Source: Psychrosphaera ytuae
GTDB taxonomy: Bacteria; Pseudomonadota; Gammaproteobacteria; Enterobacterales; Alteromonadaceae
Assembly (NCBI RefSeq): GCF_017638545.1
Contig: NZ_CP072110.1
Location: 3,267,815 to 3,331,814 of the forward strand
Length of the DNA: 64,000 bases
Direction of reading: 5' to 3'
In this document: positions 36,956-43,461 of the stretch, in pieces
How the letters are laid out: every line of letters starts with the position of its first letter
How positions within the stretch are numbered: position 1 is the stretch's first letter
Translations under genes and position numbers: made by a program
The notes under the pieces: generated by a model
What the model saw: only the letters and a program-made list of their open reading frames with translations
Told to the model about the DNA's origin: nothing
Database searches by the model: none

Positions 36956-37678
36956 ATGGGAAGAGCTTACCAAAACCGTAAAGAGTCTATGGCTAAAACG
37001 GCCAACATGAAGACTAAAGTATACTCAAAGTACGGAAAAGAAATTTATGTCGTTGCTAAAAATGGCGGCGGTGACCCAGATACAAATATTGCCCTTAAAA
37101 ACATCATCGAGCGTGCCAAAAAAGATCAGGTGCCTGCGCATGTAATCAAAAATGCCATCGACAAAGCTGAGGGTGGTGCAGGTGAAGATTATTCTCCGGC
37201 TCGTTACGAAGGTTTTGGTCCTGGCGGCTGCATGGTCATCGTTGACTGTTTAACAGACAACAACAACCGTACCATCATGGAAGTTAAAAACTGCTTCACT
37301 AAAACAAATTCAAAGTTAGGAGCACAAGGTTCAGCTGCTCACATGTTTGACCATGTTGCTATTTTTGTATTTGACGGCGACGACGAAGATTCAGTTCTTG
37401 AAGCGCTTATGATGGCAGATGTAGACGTTACAGACGTTGAGCAAGAAGATGGCAAGATCACGGTAATTGCGCCTTACACTGAGTACAATAACGTTAAAGT
37501 TGCTCTAGAAGAAGCATACGAAGGTATCGATTTTGATGTTCAGTCAATTTCATGGGAACCACAAACAACGACACCTGTAACGGGTGATGATGTGGCCGTG
37601 TTTGACAAGTTTATCGACATGTTAAACGACTGTGAAGACGTACAAGAAGTTTATCACAACGCAGAAGTTGAACGTTAA
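36956..37678 (+). CDS. YebC/PmpR family protein, YeeN-like
   Basis: 240 residues, starting MGRAYQNRKESMAKT. Family hallmarks are KVYSKYGKEIYVVAKNGGGDPDTN, RAKKDQVPAHVIKNAIDKA and RYEGFGPGGCMVIVDCLTDN. YebC-family proteins act as transcription regulators and, as shown for several, relieve ribosome stalling at proline-rich sequences. The diverged N terminus (MGRAYQNR rather than MAGHSKWANIKHRK) points to the YeeN subgroup. Start at 36956 was chosen by alignment with the family. A terminator follows. Confidence 0.9.
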   Translation: MGRAYQNRKESMAKTANMKTKVYSKYGKEIYVVAKNGGGDPDTNIALKNIIERAKKDQVPAHVIKNAIDKAEGGAGEDYSPARYEGFGPGGCMVIVDCLTDNNNRTIMEVKNCFTKTNSKLGAQGSAAHMFDHVAIFVFDGDDEDSVLEALMMADVDVTDVEQEDGKITVIAPYTEYNNVKVALEEAYEGIDFDVQSISWEPQTTTPVTGDDVAVFDKFIDMLNDCEDVQEVYHNAEVER

Positions 37679-37719
37679 GAACCGTTAATTACGGCTAACT
37701 AGCGCAAGAGCTTAAAATC

Positions 37720-37747
37720 AAGCCCTACCAATTGGTGGGGCTTTTTG
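37720..37747 (+). terminator. Rho-independent terminator
   Basis: AGCCCTACC/GGTGGGGCT stem (one mismatch) with an AATT loop, followed by TTTTT, 42 bases after the YebC-like gene. Confidence 0.85.
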
Positions 37748-37784
37748 TTAGGTTTAGTTCAATGCACGGGATAGGGATGTTTAA

Positions 37785-38144
37785 ATGGTAAGGTTTGGTT
37801 TAGTTTTAATTGTGTTGTTGTCAGTGGTTCCGACTTTTGCTTTTGCCAAAATGCAAAGTGAAATAAATCACCTTCTCAATTATGTCAAAAACACAGAGTG
37901 TCAATATGAGAGAAATGGCACCTTTCATCAAGGCCCAGAAGCGGCCAAACACATCACCAAAAAATATAAGTATTACGAAGACGACATCGAGTCCACGGAA
38001 GACTTTATCAAATACTCTGCAACGAAAAGCACGATGTCTGGAAAACACTATAAAATTCACTGTGCAGGTGCTAAGCCAGTCAAAAGCAAAGATTGGCTTT
38101 TGAAAGAACTTGCTGCGTTTAGAAAGAACTCAAAGGACAACTAA
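37785..38144 (+). CDS. Exported DUF5329-like protein
   Basis: 119 residues with a signal peptide ending FAFA (residue 21). The mature part has EINHLLNYVKNTECQYERNG, EAAKHITKKYKYYEDDIESTEDFI and two cysteines that may pair, the pattern of DUF5329. No function is known to me. It is first of five closely spaced plus-strand genes (37785-40502); the next gene starts one base after its stop. Confidence 0.7.
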   Translation: MVRFGLVLIVLLSVVPTFAFAKMQSEINHLLNYVKNTECQYERNGTFHQGPEAAKHITKKYKYYEDDIESTEDFIKYSATKSTMSGKHYKIHCAGAKPVKSKDWLLKELAAFRKNSKDN

Positions 38145-38145
38145 T

Positions 38146-38892
38146 TTGAATCGCTCGCTTTTCTCGTTATTTCTTATAATTGCTACACCAGTCTGCGCAC
38201 AGGAACTGCCAGAATCTGCTCCGGCTAAGACCATAAACTGTCCTCCGTTTGAGCCAGCGCTGGCACGTCAGTTAGAGCCAAATAAATACTACTTTAATGA
38301 CACGGTTAGAGTTCGTGTTGAATATGAGGCGGCCAATCACGAACAACTTGCCGAGTTTGCCAGTCAATTTGCGATTGACGAACGGCCTCTGAAGTTCAGC
38401 AAAAATGAGATAATGGCGAAGGAGATAGGAGCTCCCGTAGTTTACACTATGCAGTACTACCGGGATAAATATTTTGGTAGGCCAGATCACTTGACCACTC
38501 ATCATGTTCCTGCTCAGGTTGCATATGAGACACCGTTTGGGTTTCTTGCCGGGGAGTCTCGTGGTGAATTTGGTGGAGAGCTAGTATTTATCAGTAACAG
38601 TGGCGATGTCGAGCTTATTGCAGATATGAACCTGGAAGATATTTATCAATTTGAATTTGGTTATGTCATCACAGAGGGTCTAAGTCATATGCAAAGTGAT
38701 AAAGGGACATTGTGGCTTGTCACTTTTAAAGATGGAAAACCAAAACTAACTGAGCTTTTTGGCTTATTAGGTGCACCTAGAAGCAGTGTGAAGTTGAGTA
38801 ATGGTGAACTGTTGATTAATTCCAAAACTGGCAGTCAGTTATTAACTAAGAGCGGTTCATTGCAGCGAGTCCGGTGCTCCAATGCAAACTAA
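38146..38892 (+). CDS. Exported protein of unknown function
   Basis: 248 residues if translation begins at the TTG at 38146, preferred because AAGGA lies seven bases upstream and a signal peptide follows (MNRSLFSLFLIIATPVCA). The ATG-type frame opening at 38110 would overlap the previous gene. The mature protein is beta-rich and acidic, with two cysteine-containing segments near its ends (NCPPFEPALA and RVRCSNAN). I do not recognise the family. Spacing indicates co-transcription with the DUF5329 gene. Confidence 0.65.
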   Translation: MNRSLFSLFLIIATPVCAQELPESAPAKTINCPPFEPALARQLEPNKYYFNDTVRVRVEYEAANHEQLAEFASQFAIDERPLKFSKNEIMAKEIGAPVVYTMQYYRDKYFGRPDHLTTHHVPAQVAYETPFGFLAGESRGEFGGELVFISNSGDVELIADMNLEDIYQFEFGYVITEGLSHMQSDKGTLWLVTFKDGKPKLTELFGLLGAPRSSVKLSNGELLINSKTGSQLLTKSGSLQRVRCSNAN

Positions 38893-38937
38893 CCCGATAC
38901 AAATACAGTTTTAACTAACTAAAACATGGAGTTAAAA

Positions 38938-39303
38938 ATGAAGAGTTTTACTAAGTCGATTGCCTGTGATGTTGAAATAGAGTTAGCCCAAGCAAAGGAT
39001 TTGGCAGGTAAAGGCCATAACAGTCTTGCTTTCCAACACCTAGAAAACGCCCACGTCCTCGGTCAAGAATCAACTTGGTGGCACGTTAAAGTACATATTT
39101 TGATGCTGAAATGGGGCATTGCCCAACGAGATTTTAAAGAATGTCTTGGCCAGCTATTGCGCATTGTTGGCGCAGCAACAAAAACCGCCATAGGTTTGGT
39201 TCCTGTCGGTAATACCGGTGGCAGTAATATTAGCCCATTTAAATCTATGCCTTTAAAGCCCGAACACCAAGCGGCAATCCAAAAGGCAAAGGGTCAAGTT
39301 TAA
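38938..39303 (+). CDS. DUF3703-like protein
   Basis: 121 residues from the ATG at 38938, which has TGGAG at good spacing; an ATG at 38926 overlaps that site. Features are a helical ELAQAKDLAGKGHNSLAFQHLENAHVLGQ repeat-like region with HVKVHILMLKWG, and a C-terminal RIVGAATKTAIGLVPVGNTGGSNISPF block that is the DUF3703 hallmark. Probably cytoplasmic or membrane-associated. Function unknown. Confidence 0.75.
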   Translation: MKSFTKSIACDVEIELAQAKDLAGKGHNSLAFQHLENAHVLGQESTWWHVKVHILMLKWGIAQRDFKECLGQLLRIVGAATKTAIGLVPVGNTGGSNISPFKSMPLKPEHQAAIQKAKGQV

Positions 39304-39321
39304 AAACGTTAAGGAATAACA

Positions 39322-39891
39322 ATGAAAGTCTTAATAACTGCTATTTTAGCGACCAGTCTTTTAGTCGGCTGTGGTAGCACACCACAATCCAACGAGCTAT
39401 TTTACGGTGAAAACCTAGTTACTCCTTACGCGGCAGAATTAGCAGATTGGCAAGCATTCGAAAGAAATATTGGCAATTTTCACTCACGCATGTGGCAAAA
39501 ACCAGGCAAAGGCATGGCCGACTCGTATGCGGTGAGTATTACTTATCACGACAAGTCTTCAACCGCTGAAATTAGAGAAAAAGTCGATAAACCAGGCTAC
39601 GACCAATGTCAGTCGTTCGAAAGTCACACCCTAGAATTTACCAAGCCTTCGGCATACCCGGTGGAGTATTGGGAAACTCTATGTACCAACGGCGAAGCAT
39701 TTCGTGCAAAAATCTTACATCTAATGTTTGCTGGAAAGGACAGCTTTTATCATATTCAAAAAACTTGGCAGGGTGATTTTACTGCAGCTCAAGTCGATGA
39801 ATGGAAAGCTAAATTTGAGAGTGTATTTGTGTGTGATAACCGAAAAAATAACTCGCCTTGCCCCAAAGTTACAAAGGTTAAAGATATATAA
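39322..39891 (+). CDS. Putative lipoprotein of unknown function
   Basis: 189 residues with a lipoprotein signal (MKVLITAILATSLLVGC; Cys17 as acylation site). The mature part contains several cysteines (DQCQSFE, TLCTNGE, FVCDNRKNNSPCP) that could form disulfides in the periplasm. No family was recognised. AAGGAATAACA precedes the ATG. It is fourth in the small-protein cluster. Confidence 0.65.
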   Translation: MKVLITAILATSLLVGCGSTPQSNELFYGENLVTPYAAELADWQAFERNIGNFHSRMWQKPGKGMADSYAVSITYHDKSSTAEIREKVDKPGYDQCQSFESHTLEFTKPSAYPVEYWETLCTNGEAFRAKILHLMFAGKDSFYHIQKTWQGDFTAAQVDEWKAKFESVFVCDNRKNNSPCPKVTKVKDI

Positions 39892-39959
39892 TTTTACGCT
39901 AGTTACTAAAGCTAAATGGAGTACGTTAGCTTAATACACCCGAAAAAGGACAGTTCGCT

Positions 39960-40502
39960 ATGAAGTTAATACTTAGTATTTTATTCCTTCTCTTATCCAC
40001 CTCTGCAATTGGTGATGATGATTTTCAATGGTTTACCGCTGATGGTAAAAAAGCACCAGAACAGGCTAATCAAAAAGCAAAAGGTGGTTTAGGCGGATGG
40101 CTATTGATCACTCCCGACAAAGACTGGGAAGAAAAATGGCAGACCCCGAGAGAGCACACTCCGTTTTTCTCTCAAGCAAGTGATGTAAAAATTGGAGAAG
40201 AATTAACGGTCTTACCATTTTTTGCGAACCCCAAATTAGACAACGGAGGGAATTTCGAAATTCGCTGTGATATCAGAGTAGAGGACCCAGAAGGAACGCT
40301 CTCAATTAATGAACAAGACATTCCTTGTGCAGTTGGCAAACTGGATATGGACCCAAAATCAATCTTTTTGACTTCGACTGTAATTAAATTTATCGGAGAG
40401 GAAGGCGATGTATTTGGTAAATGGACTGTGTATTTTGATATGAAAGATGTACTCAGAGATGTCACAGTATCACTTCAAGCGTCGTTTAATTTGGTGGAGT
40501 GA
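39960..40502 (+). CDS. Exported protein of unknown function
   Basis: 180 residues with a signal peptide ending STSAIG (about residue 18). The mature part is acidic, with a low-complexity start (DDDFQWFTADGKKAPEQ) and a beta-rich second half containing IRCDIRVEDPEG and DIPCAVGKLDMDP; the two cysteines may pair. No family was recognised. AAAAGGA lies upstream of the ATG. Last gene of the exported-protein cluster and immediately left of the attC-containing region. Confidence 0.65.
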   Translation: MKLILSILFLLLSTSAIGDDDFQWFTADGKKAPEQANQKAKGGLGGWLLITPDKDWEEKWQTPREHTPFFSQASDVKIGEELTVLPFFANPKLDNGGNFEIRCDIRVEDPEGTLSINEQDIPCAVGKLDMDPKSIFLTSTVIKFIGEEGDVFGKWTVYFDMKDVLRDVTVSLQASFNLVE

Positions 40503-40832
40503 GCATAAATACACTACAAGCGCTTTTGTTGTGGTCATTTATGTAATATGAACGCTTGGGCATAAATGGGTTAAATTGGCGTAGTTCCGAAACGAGTTAT
40601 GTATTTCTGCTCTCAAATGGCGTAAACCAACTTTTGTAACCAAGCCGATTATATGGCGACCGAAACCGAAGGTTAAGAAAAATAAAACTGATAACAAACA
40701 GTGATATACGTATTAAAGTACGTTAAAGAAGAGCTCGTCACAACTTGCTAGTGCTCCTTCACTACCAACTTTAGCAAGCCTAAACTCGCTTCTTAGTGGA
40801 GTGTTTACAACCTAAATAAATCTCATGGAGGA
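40503..40832. other. Intergenic region with a degenerate attC-like site
   Basis: No ORF could be supported. The left ~185 bases hold nothing recognisable; the right part holds the attC-like sequence annotated at 40690-40809. Confidence 0.55.
40690..40809 (+). repeat. Degenerate attC-like site
   Basis: Begins TGATAACAAACAG, like the 5' end of a VCR-type attC, and ends GTTTACA. The centre folds on CTTGCTA/TAGCAAG. Its apical segment (GTGCTCCTTCAC to TTTAGCAAG) resembles the apex of the clear attC at 41815 (ACGCTCATTCTTC to TTTAGCCAAG). Outer-arm complementarity is poor, so it may be inactive. The gene at 40833 starts about 30 bases after its 3' end, as in a cassette. Confidence 0.4.
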
Positions 40833-41033
40833 ATGGAATTGGGTTTAACAATATTAGTACTTTTCGTTTTATGGTTTTTTCTGCTGCCAGCTTTGCTTTC
40901 ATGGCTTTGGAATATGACAATCCCAGACATATTTAAGTTACCTAAAATAGGTTACTGGCAGGCTTTTCGCCTAATAATCATCTCAGCTATATTATTTAGT
41001 GGGGCATTTATTAACTTTAATTCTGCTATTTAG
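40833..41033 (+). CDS. Small integral membrane protein
   Basis: 66 residues (64 if the TTG at 40839 is used, which is better spaced from GGAGG at 40827-40831). Two hydrophobic segments (about 4-24 and 44-63) flank NMTIPDIFKLPKIGYWQAF. The pattern of an aromatic-rich first helix and a central PxIFxLPxIxYWQAF is one I have seen in small membrane proteins of marine bacteria, but no function is known. It may be the gene of the first integron-type cassette here. Confidence 0.6.
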   Translation: MELGLTILVLFVLWFFLLPALLSWLWNMTIPDIFKLPKIGYWQAFRLIIISAILFSGAFINFNSAI

Positions 41034-41356
41034 CTTGCCGCTATTACCAAGAGATTGTGGCAAAACCAGCGTCATAGAGATCATCTGGTAGCTCTACGAA
41101 GCGAACGGGCTGCGAAGGGCGGTGCAGAGATTTTGTATTTTAAGTTTAGTGATAGAAAAAGGGCTAAGACTCCAAATAGCAAAGGCTCGTAAGAAGATCA
41201 TAACTTATCAAGAAACAATGGCTACATGGGAAGTGTTTGCTAGCTTAATGAAATGAACGAGAACGAACGCTAACGAGAACAAATAGGCTAGTTTTGCAGA
41301 GAAAACTAGTGTTACTATGAATTCATAATAAAGTACTGTTATAAATCTAGGTAACT
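41034..41356. other. Intergenic region
   Basis: No gene could be supported. It contains a perfect 8-bp hairpin CTAGTTTT/AAAACTAG (41288-41309) without a T-run, short AACGAGAAC repeats at about 41256-41280, and a 35-codon frame from a GTG at 41149 to 41256 that may be chance. If the gene at 40833 is a cassette, its attC should lie here, but none was recognised. Confidence 0.5.
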
Positions 41357-41809
41357 ATGGACGTAGCCGACAATATTATCGAACAATTAGAAAAAGTTGG
41401 AAATGATCTCGAAGGTGAAGTCATTTTCCCTGTTCTTGGTAACAATGTTTTATTAACTCTAGGTCTATCTGGAACCGGTGTTGTAGAGCCTGCTCATAAA
41501 GAGTCCATTAATTGGCTACATAACAATATTAAAAATTTGTTCCCAATAATAGAAAAAGCAGTGTTTAACTATTACATTTCAGTGTTACCTGATTATCACC
41601 TTGGACTTGAGGAGTACGCTGAAGAGCTAATGCCAAAAATTCATGACCCAGAACAAGTTTGGAATCATGTAATTGATCCAGGCGTGTTTATATTTCCTGA
41701 AGAGGAAGGCGGTGAAACACATATAGAATTTGAATGTACCTTCGATGTTGAGCATGGACTTAGAGTAATATTCAAAAATGGAAAACTAATAAAAGTTGGC
41801 TTGGAGTAA
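41357..41809 (+). CDS. DUF6985-like protein, cassette gene
   Basis: 150-residue acidic cytoplasmic protein without signal or membrane segment. It has an N-terminal LGLSGTGVVEPAHKESINWL, a helical centre and a C-terminal block IEFECTFDVEHGLRVIFKNGKLIKVG. That last block resembles the end of DUF6985 proteins, which are often found near polymorphic toxin and immunity genes; this link is from memory and only moderately sure. Its stop codon lies six bases before a clear attC, so it is the gene of an integron-type cassette. Confidence 0.65.
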   Translation: MDVADNIIEQLEKVGNDLEGEVIFPVLGNNVLLTLGLSGTGVVEPAHKESINWLHNNIKNLFPIIEKAVFNYYISVLPDYHLGLEEYAEELMPKIHDPEQVWNHVIDPGVFIFPEEEGGETHIEFECTFDVEHGLRVIFKNGKLIKVGLE

Positions 41810-41814
41810 TCGAT

Positions 41815-41914
41815 TTATAACAAACGCATCAAAAATGACGTCAAACGCTTGGCTGACGCTCATTCTTCGCTAATTTTAGCCAAGCATTATCCGCATTTTA
41901 TGCGGGCGTTAGCA
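41815..41914 (+). repeat. attC recombination site (VCR-like)
   Basis: R'' TTATAAC (41815-41821) and R' GTTAGCA (41908-41914) bracket an imperfect dyad. The 5' arm AACAAACGCAT pairs with ATGCGGGCGTT, with a mismatched spacer between R and L boxes. The central stem GCTTGGCT/AGCCAAGC is perfect. The start ATAACAAACGC and end GCGGGCGTTAGC closely resemble Vibrio cholerae repeats. Length 100 bp. Recombination would occur between G and TT of GTTAGCA. Confidence 0.82.
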
Positions 41915-41936
41915 TTTACCAAATAAGGGAGTCAAT

Positions 41937-42734
41937 ATGAGCTCGAAACCTCAAATATTGTTCTTGTCGCATGGCGGCGGGCCAATGCCTCTTTTGGGCG
42001 ATGCTGGGCATACAGAAATGGTTGATTGCTTAAAAAGCATAACATCTTTATTACGTAAACCATCGGCCATTGTGGTTGTGAGTGCACATTGGGAAGAGAA
42101 ATTGCCAACAATTACTGCTGGCGAGAGCCCATCGCTTATATATGATTATTATGGATTTCCAGAAGAATCTTACAGTATTACCTATCCATGCAAGGGCGAG
42201 GCACTGCTTGCAAATAAAATACACGAAAAGCTAGAGCGTGTTGGCATTGCTTGCAATCTCGATAAACAAAGGGGCTTTGATCACGGTTTGTTCATACCGC
42301 TAAAAATAATGTACCCAGATGCTGATATTCCTTGTATTCAGTTGTCGCTTCTTAATAACTTAAGTCCTGCCGAGCATATTAGTATTGGTCAGGCGCTACA
42401 GGGCTTAGACTATGAAGATTTACTTTTGATAGGGTCAGGATTTTCTTTTCACAATATGAAGGCCTTTTTTGCTCCAGAAACTACGGAGTCAAAAGATTTG
42501 AATGAAGCATTTGAGTCTTGGTTATTGGATACTTGTTCAAACACAAATATCTCGGAAGAAGAAAGAAAACAAAGACTGTGTGAATGGGTAAAAGCGCCGG
42601 GTGCTCGGTTTTGCCACCCTCGAGAAGAGCACCTATTGCCTTTGCATGTCTGCTACGGCTTAGCAGGCGGCGCATGTGCAGAATCGTTCGAGCTGAAGAT
42701 TCTCAATATGAAGTCAAGTATGTACCTATGGTAG
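41937..42734 (+). CDS. LigB/DODA-type class III extradiol dioxygenase, cassette gene
   Basis: 265 residues, related to 4,5-DOPA dioxygenase (E. coli YgiD). The metal-ligand and active-site histidines lie in FLSHGGGPMPLL (His12), VVSAHWEEK, RGFDHGLFIPLKIMYP and RFCHPREEHLLPLHVCYG. The family opens aromatic diols with Fe(II) or Zn(II); the substrate here is unknown. It starts 23 bases after one attC and ends seven bases before the next, so it fills a single cassette. AAGGGAG lies upstream of the ATG. Confidence 0.88.
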   Translation: MSSKPQILFLSHGGGPMPLLGDAGHTEMVDCLKSITSLLRKPSAIVVVSAHWEEKLPTITAGESPSLIYDYYGFPEESYSITYPCKGEALLANKIHEKLERVGIACNLDKQRGFDHGLFIPLKIMYPDADIPCIQLSLLNNLSPAEHISIGQALQGLDYEDLLLIGSGFSFHNMKAFFAPETTESKDLNEAFESWLLDTCSNTNISEEERKQRLCEWVKAPGARFCHPREEHLLPLHVCYGLAGGACAESFELKILNMKSSMYLW

Positions 42735-42740
42735 GCAGAA

Positions 42741-42812
42741 TGCTAACAAGGCGCTCAAAATCGGCCACAAAGTACGTGGCCTCGGACGCTCACTTCTTTC
42801 GCGCCGTTATAT
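42741..42812 (+). repeat. attC recombination site
   Basis: R'' region TGCTAAC (42741-42747) and R' GTTATAT (42806-42812). The outer arms AAC-AA-GGCGC and GCGCC-GTT are complementary apart from two extra bases, and the apex is a perfect GGCCAC/GTGGCC hairpin. GGACGCTCACTTCTTTCGCGCC is typical of attC 3' halves. Length 72 bp, of a different type from the 100-bp site, as expected for cassettes of mixed origin. Confidence 0.8.
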
Positions 42813-42891
42813 CGCGATAATTAAATTCTAGCTTAATAGCTAAATCAGGTCTAAAATAAGCACTAAATTTAATACTTAATTGGTGATAATT

Positions 42892-43143
42892 ATGAGGCAA
42901 GTTTTAGCTGACTGTTCAGCAAGTATTTCTGAACTAAAAAAGAACCCTACTGCTTTACTGAATGAGGCGGATGGAGCTGCAATTGCAATATTAAATCACA
43001 ATAAACCTGCTGCATATCTGGTTCCTGCAGAAACTTATGAGTGGTTAATGAGTGTTGTCGATGATTACGAGTTAGCAAAAGTGGTAGAAAAGCGTCGCTC
43101 TGATCTATCAAACGCAATTGAAGTTAACTTAGATGACTTATAA
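42892..43143 (+). CDS. Phd/YefM-type antitoxin
   Basis: 83 residues from the ATG at 42892. The N-terminal DNA-binding part reads VLADCSASISELKKNPTALLNEADG, followed by AIAILNHNKPAAYLVPAETYEWL, typical of the Phd fold; the C-terminal helix (ELAKVVEKRRSD) should bind the toxin. Its last 11 bases overlap the toxin start. It would repress its own promoter, which should lie just after the attC at 42741-42812. Confidence 0.88.
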   Translation: MRQVLADCSASISELKKNPTALLNEADGAAIAILNHNKPAAYLVPAETYEWLMSVVDDYELAKVVEKRRSDLSNAIEVNLDDL

Positions 43144-43420
43144 GTTAAAGTTTCTTCCATTAGCTAAAAAAGAATGGGATAAATTAGCTGAGCCACTTAA
43201 AAAGCAATTTAAAAATAAACTTGCTGAAAGATTAGAAAACCCTCATGTACCGTCAGACAAACTAAGAGGATATGAATCAGTCTATAAGATCAAACTACGT
43301 ACAGCAGGTTATCGATTAGCTTATGAAGTCCTCGATAATGAAGTCGTAGTATACGTATTAGCTGTAGGAAAGCGTGATAAAAATGCTATTTATAAAAAGT
43401 TAGCATCTCGCATGGAGTAG
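43133..43420 (+). CDS. RelE/ParE superfamily toxin
   Basis: 95 residues. The sequence TYKLKFLPLAKKEWDKL, then RLENPHVPSDKLRGYESVYKIKL, then GYRLAYEVLDNEVVVYVLAVGKRD is the RelE pattern, with conserved basic and aromatic residues near the C terminus (RLAYEV, GKRDKNAIYKKL). RelE toxins cleave ribosome-bound mRNA. Overlap with the antitoxin gene gives coupled expression. Toxin-antitoxin pairs are common stabilising cassettes in chromosomal integrons. Confidence 0.9.
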   Translation: MTYKLKFLPLAKKEWDKLAEPLKKQFKNKLAERLENPHVPSDKLRGYESVYKIKLRTAGYRLAYEVLDNEVVVYVLAVGKRDKNAIYKKLASRME

Positions 43421-43425
43421 TTTCG

Positions 43426-43461
43426 ACATAACAAGAGAATATGGCTGACGCTGCCTCTCAG
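43426..43461 (+). repeat. Half attC-like site after the toxin gene
   Basis: ACATAACAAGAG followed by GGCTGACGCTGCCTCTCAGC (a GCTGA/TCAGC hairpin) looks like the 5' half and apex of an attC. The expected 3' partner (CTCTTGTTATGT) does not follow at normal distance; a related CTCGTTGTTAC occurs at about 43598. It is probably a truncated site marking the right edge of the cassette cluster. Confidence 0.4.

Noticed and set aside
37785..40502. Small exported-protein genes as further integron cassettes
   Set aside because: Their gaps are operon-like and too short for attC sites; no AAC/GTT dyads were found between them.
41149..41256. 35-codon frame in the gap before the DUF6985-like gene
   Set aside because: Reads smoothly but is short, GTG-started and without a ribosome binding site; chance cannot be excluded.
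41288..41309. CTAGTTTT/AAAACTAG hairpin as terminator or attC
   Set aside because: Perfect stem but no T-run after it, and no flanking AAC/GTT boxes that pair.
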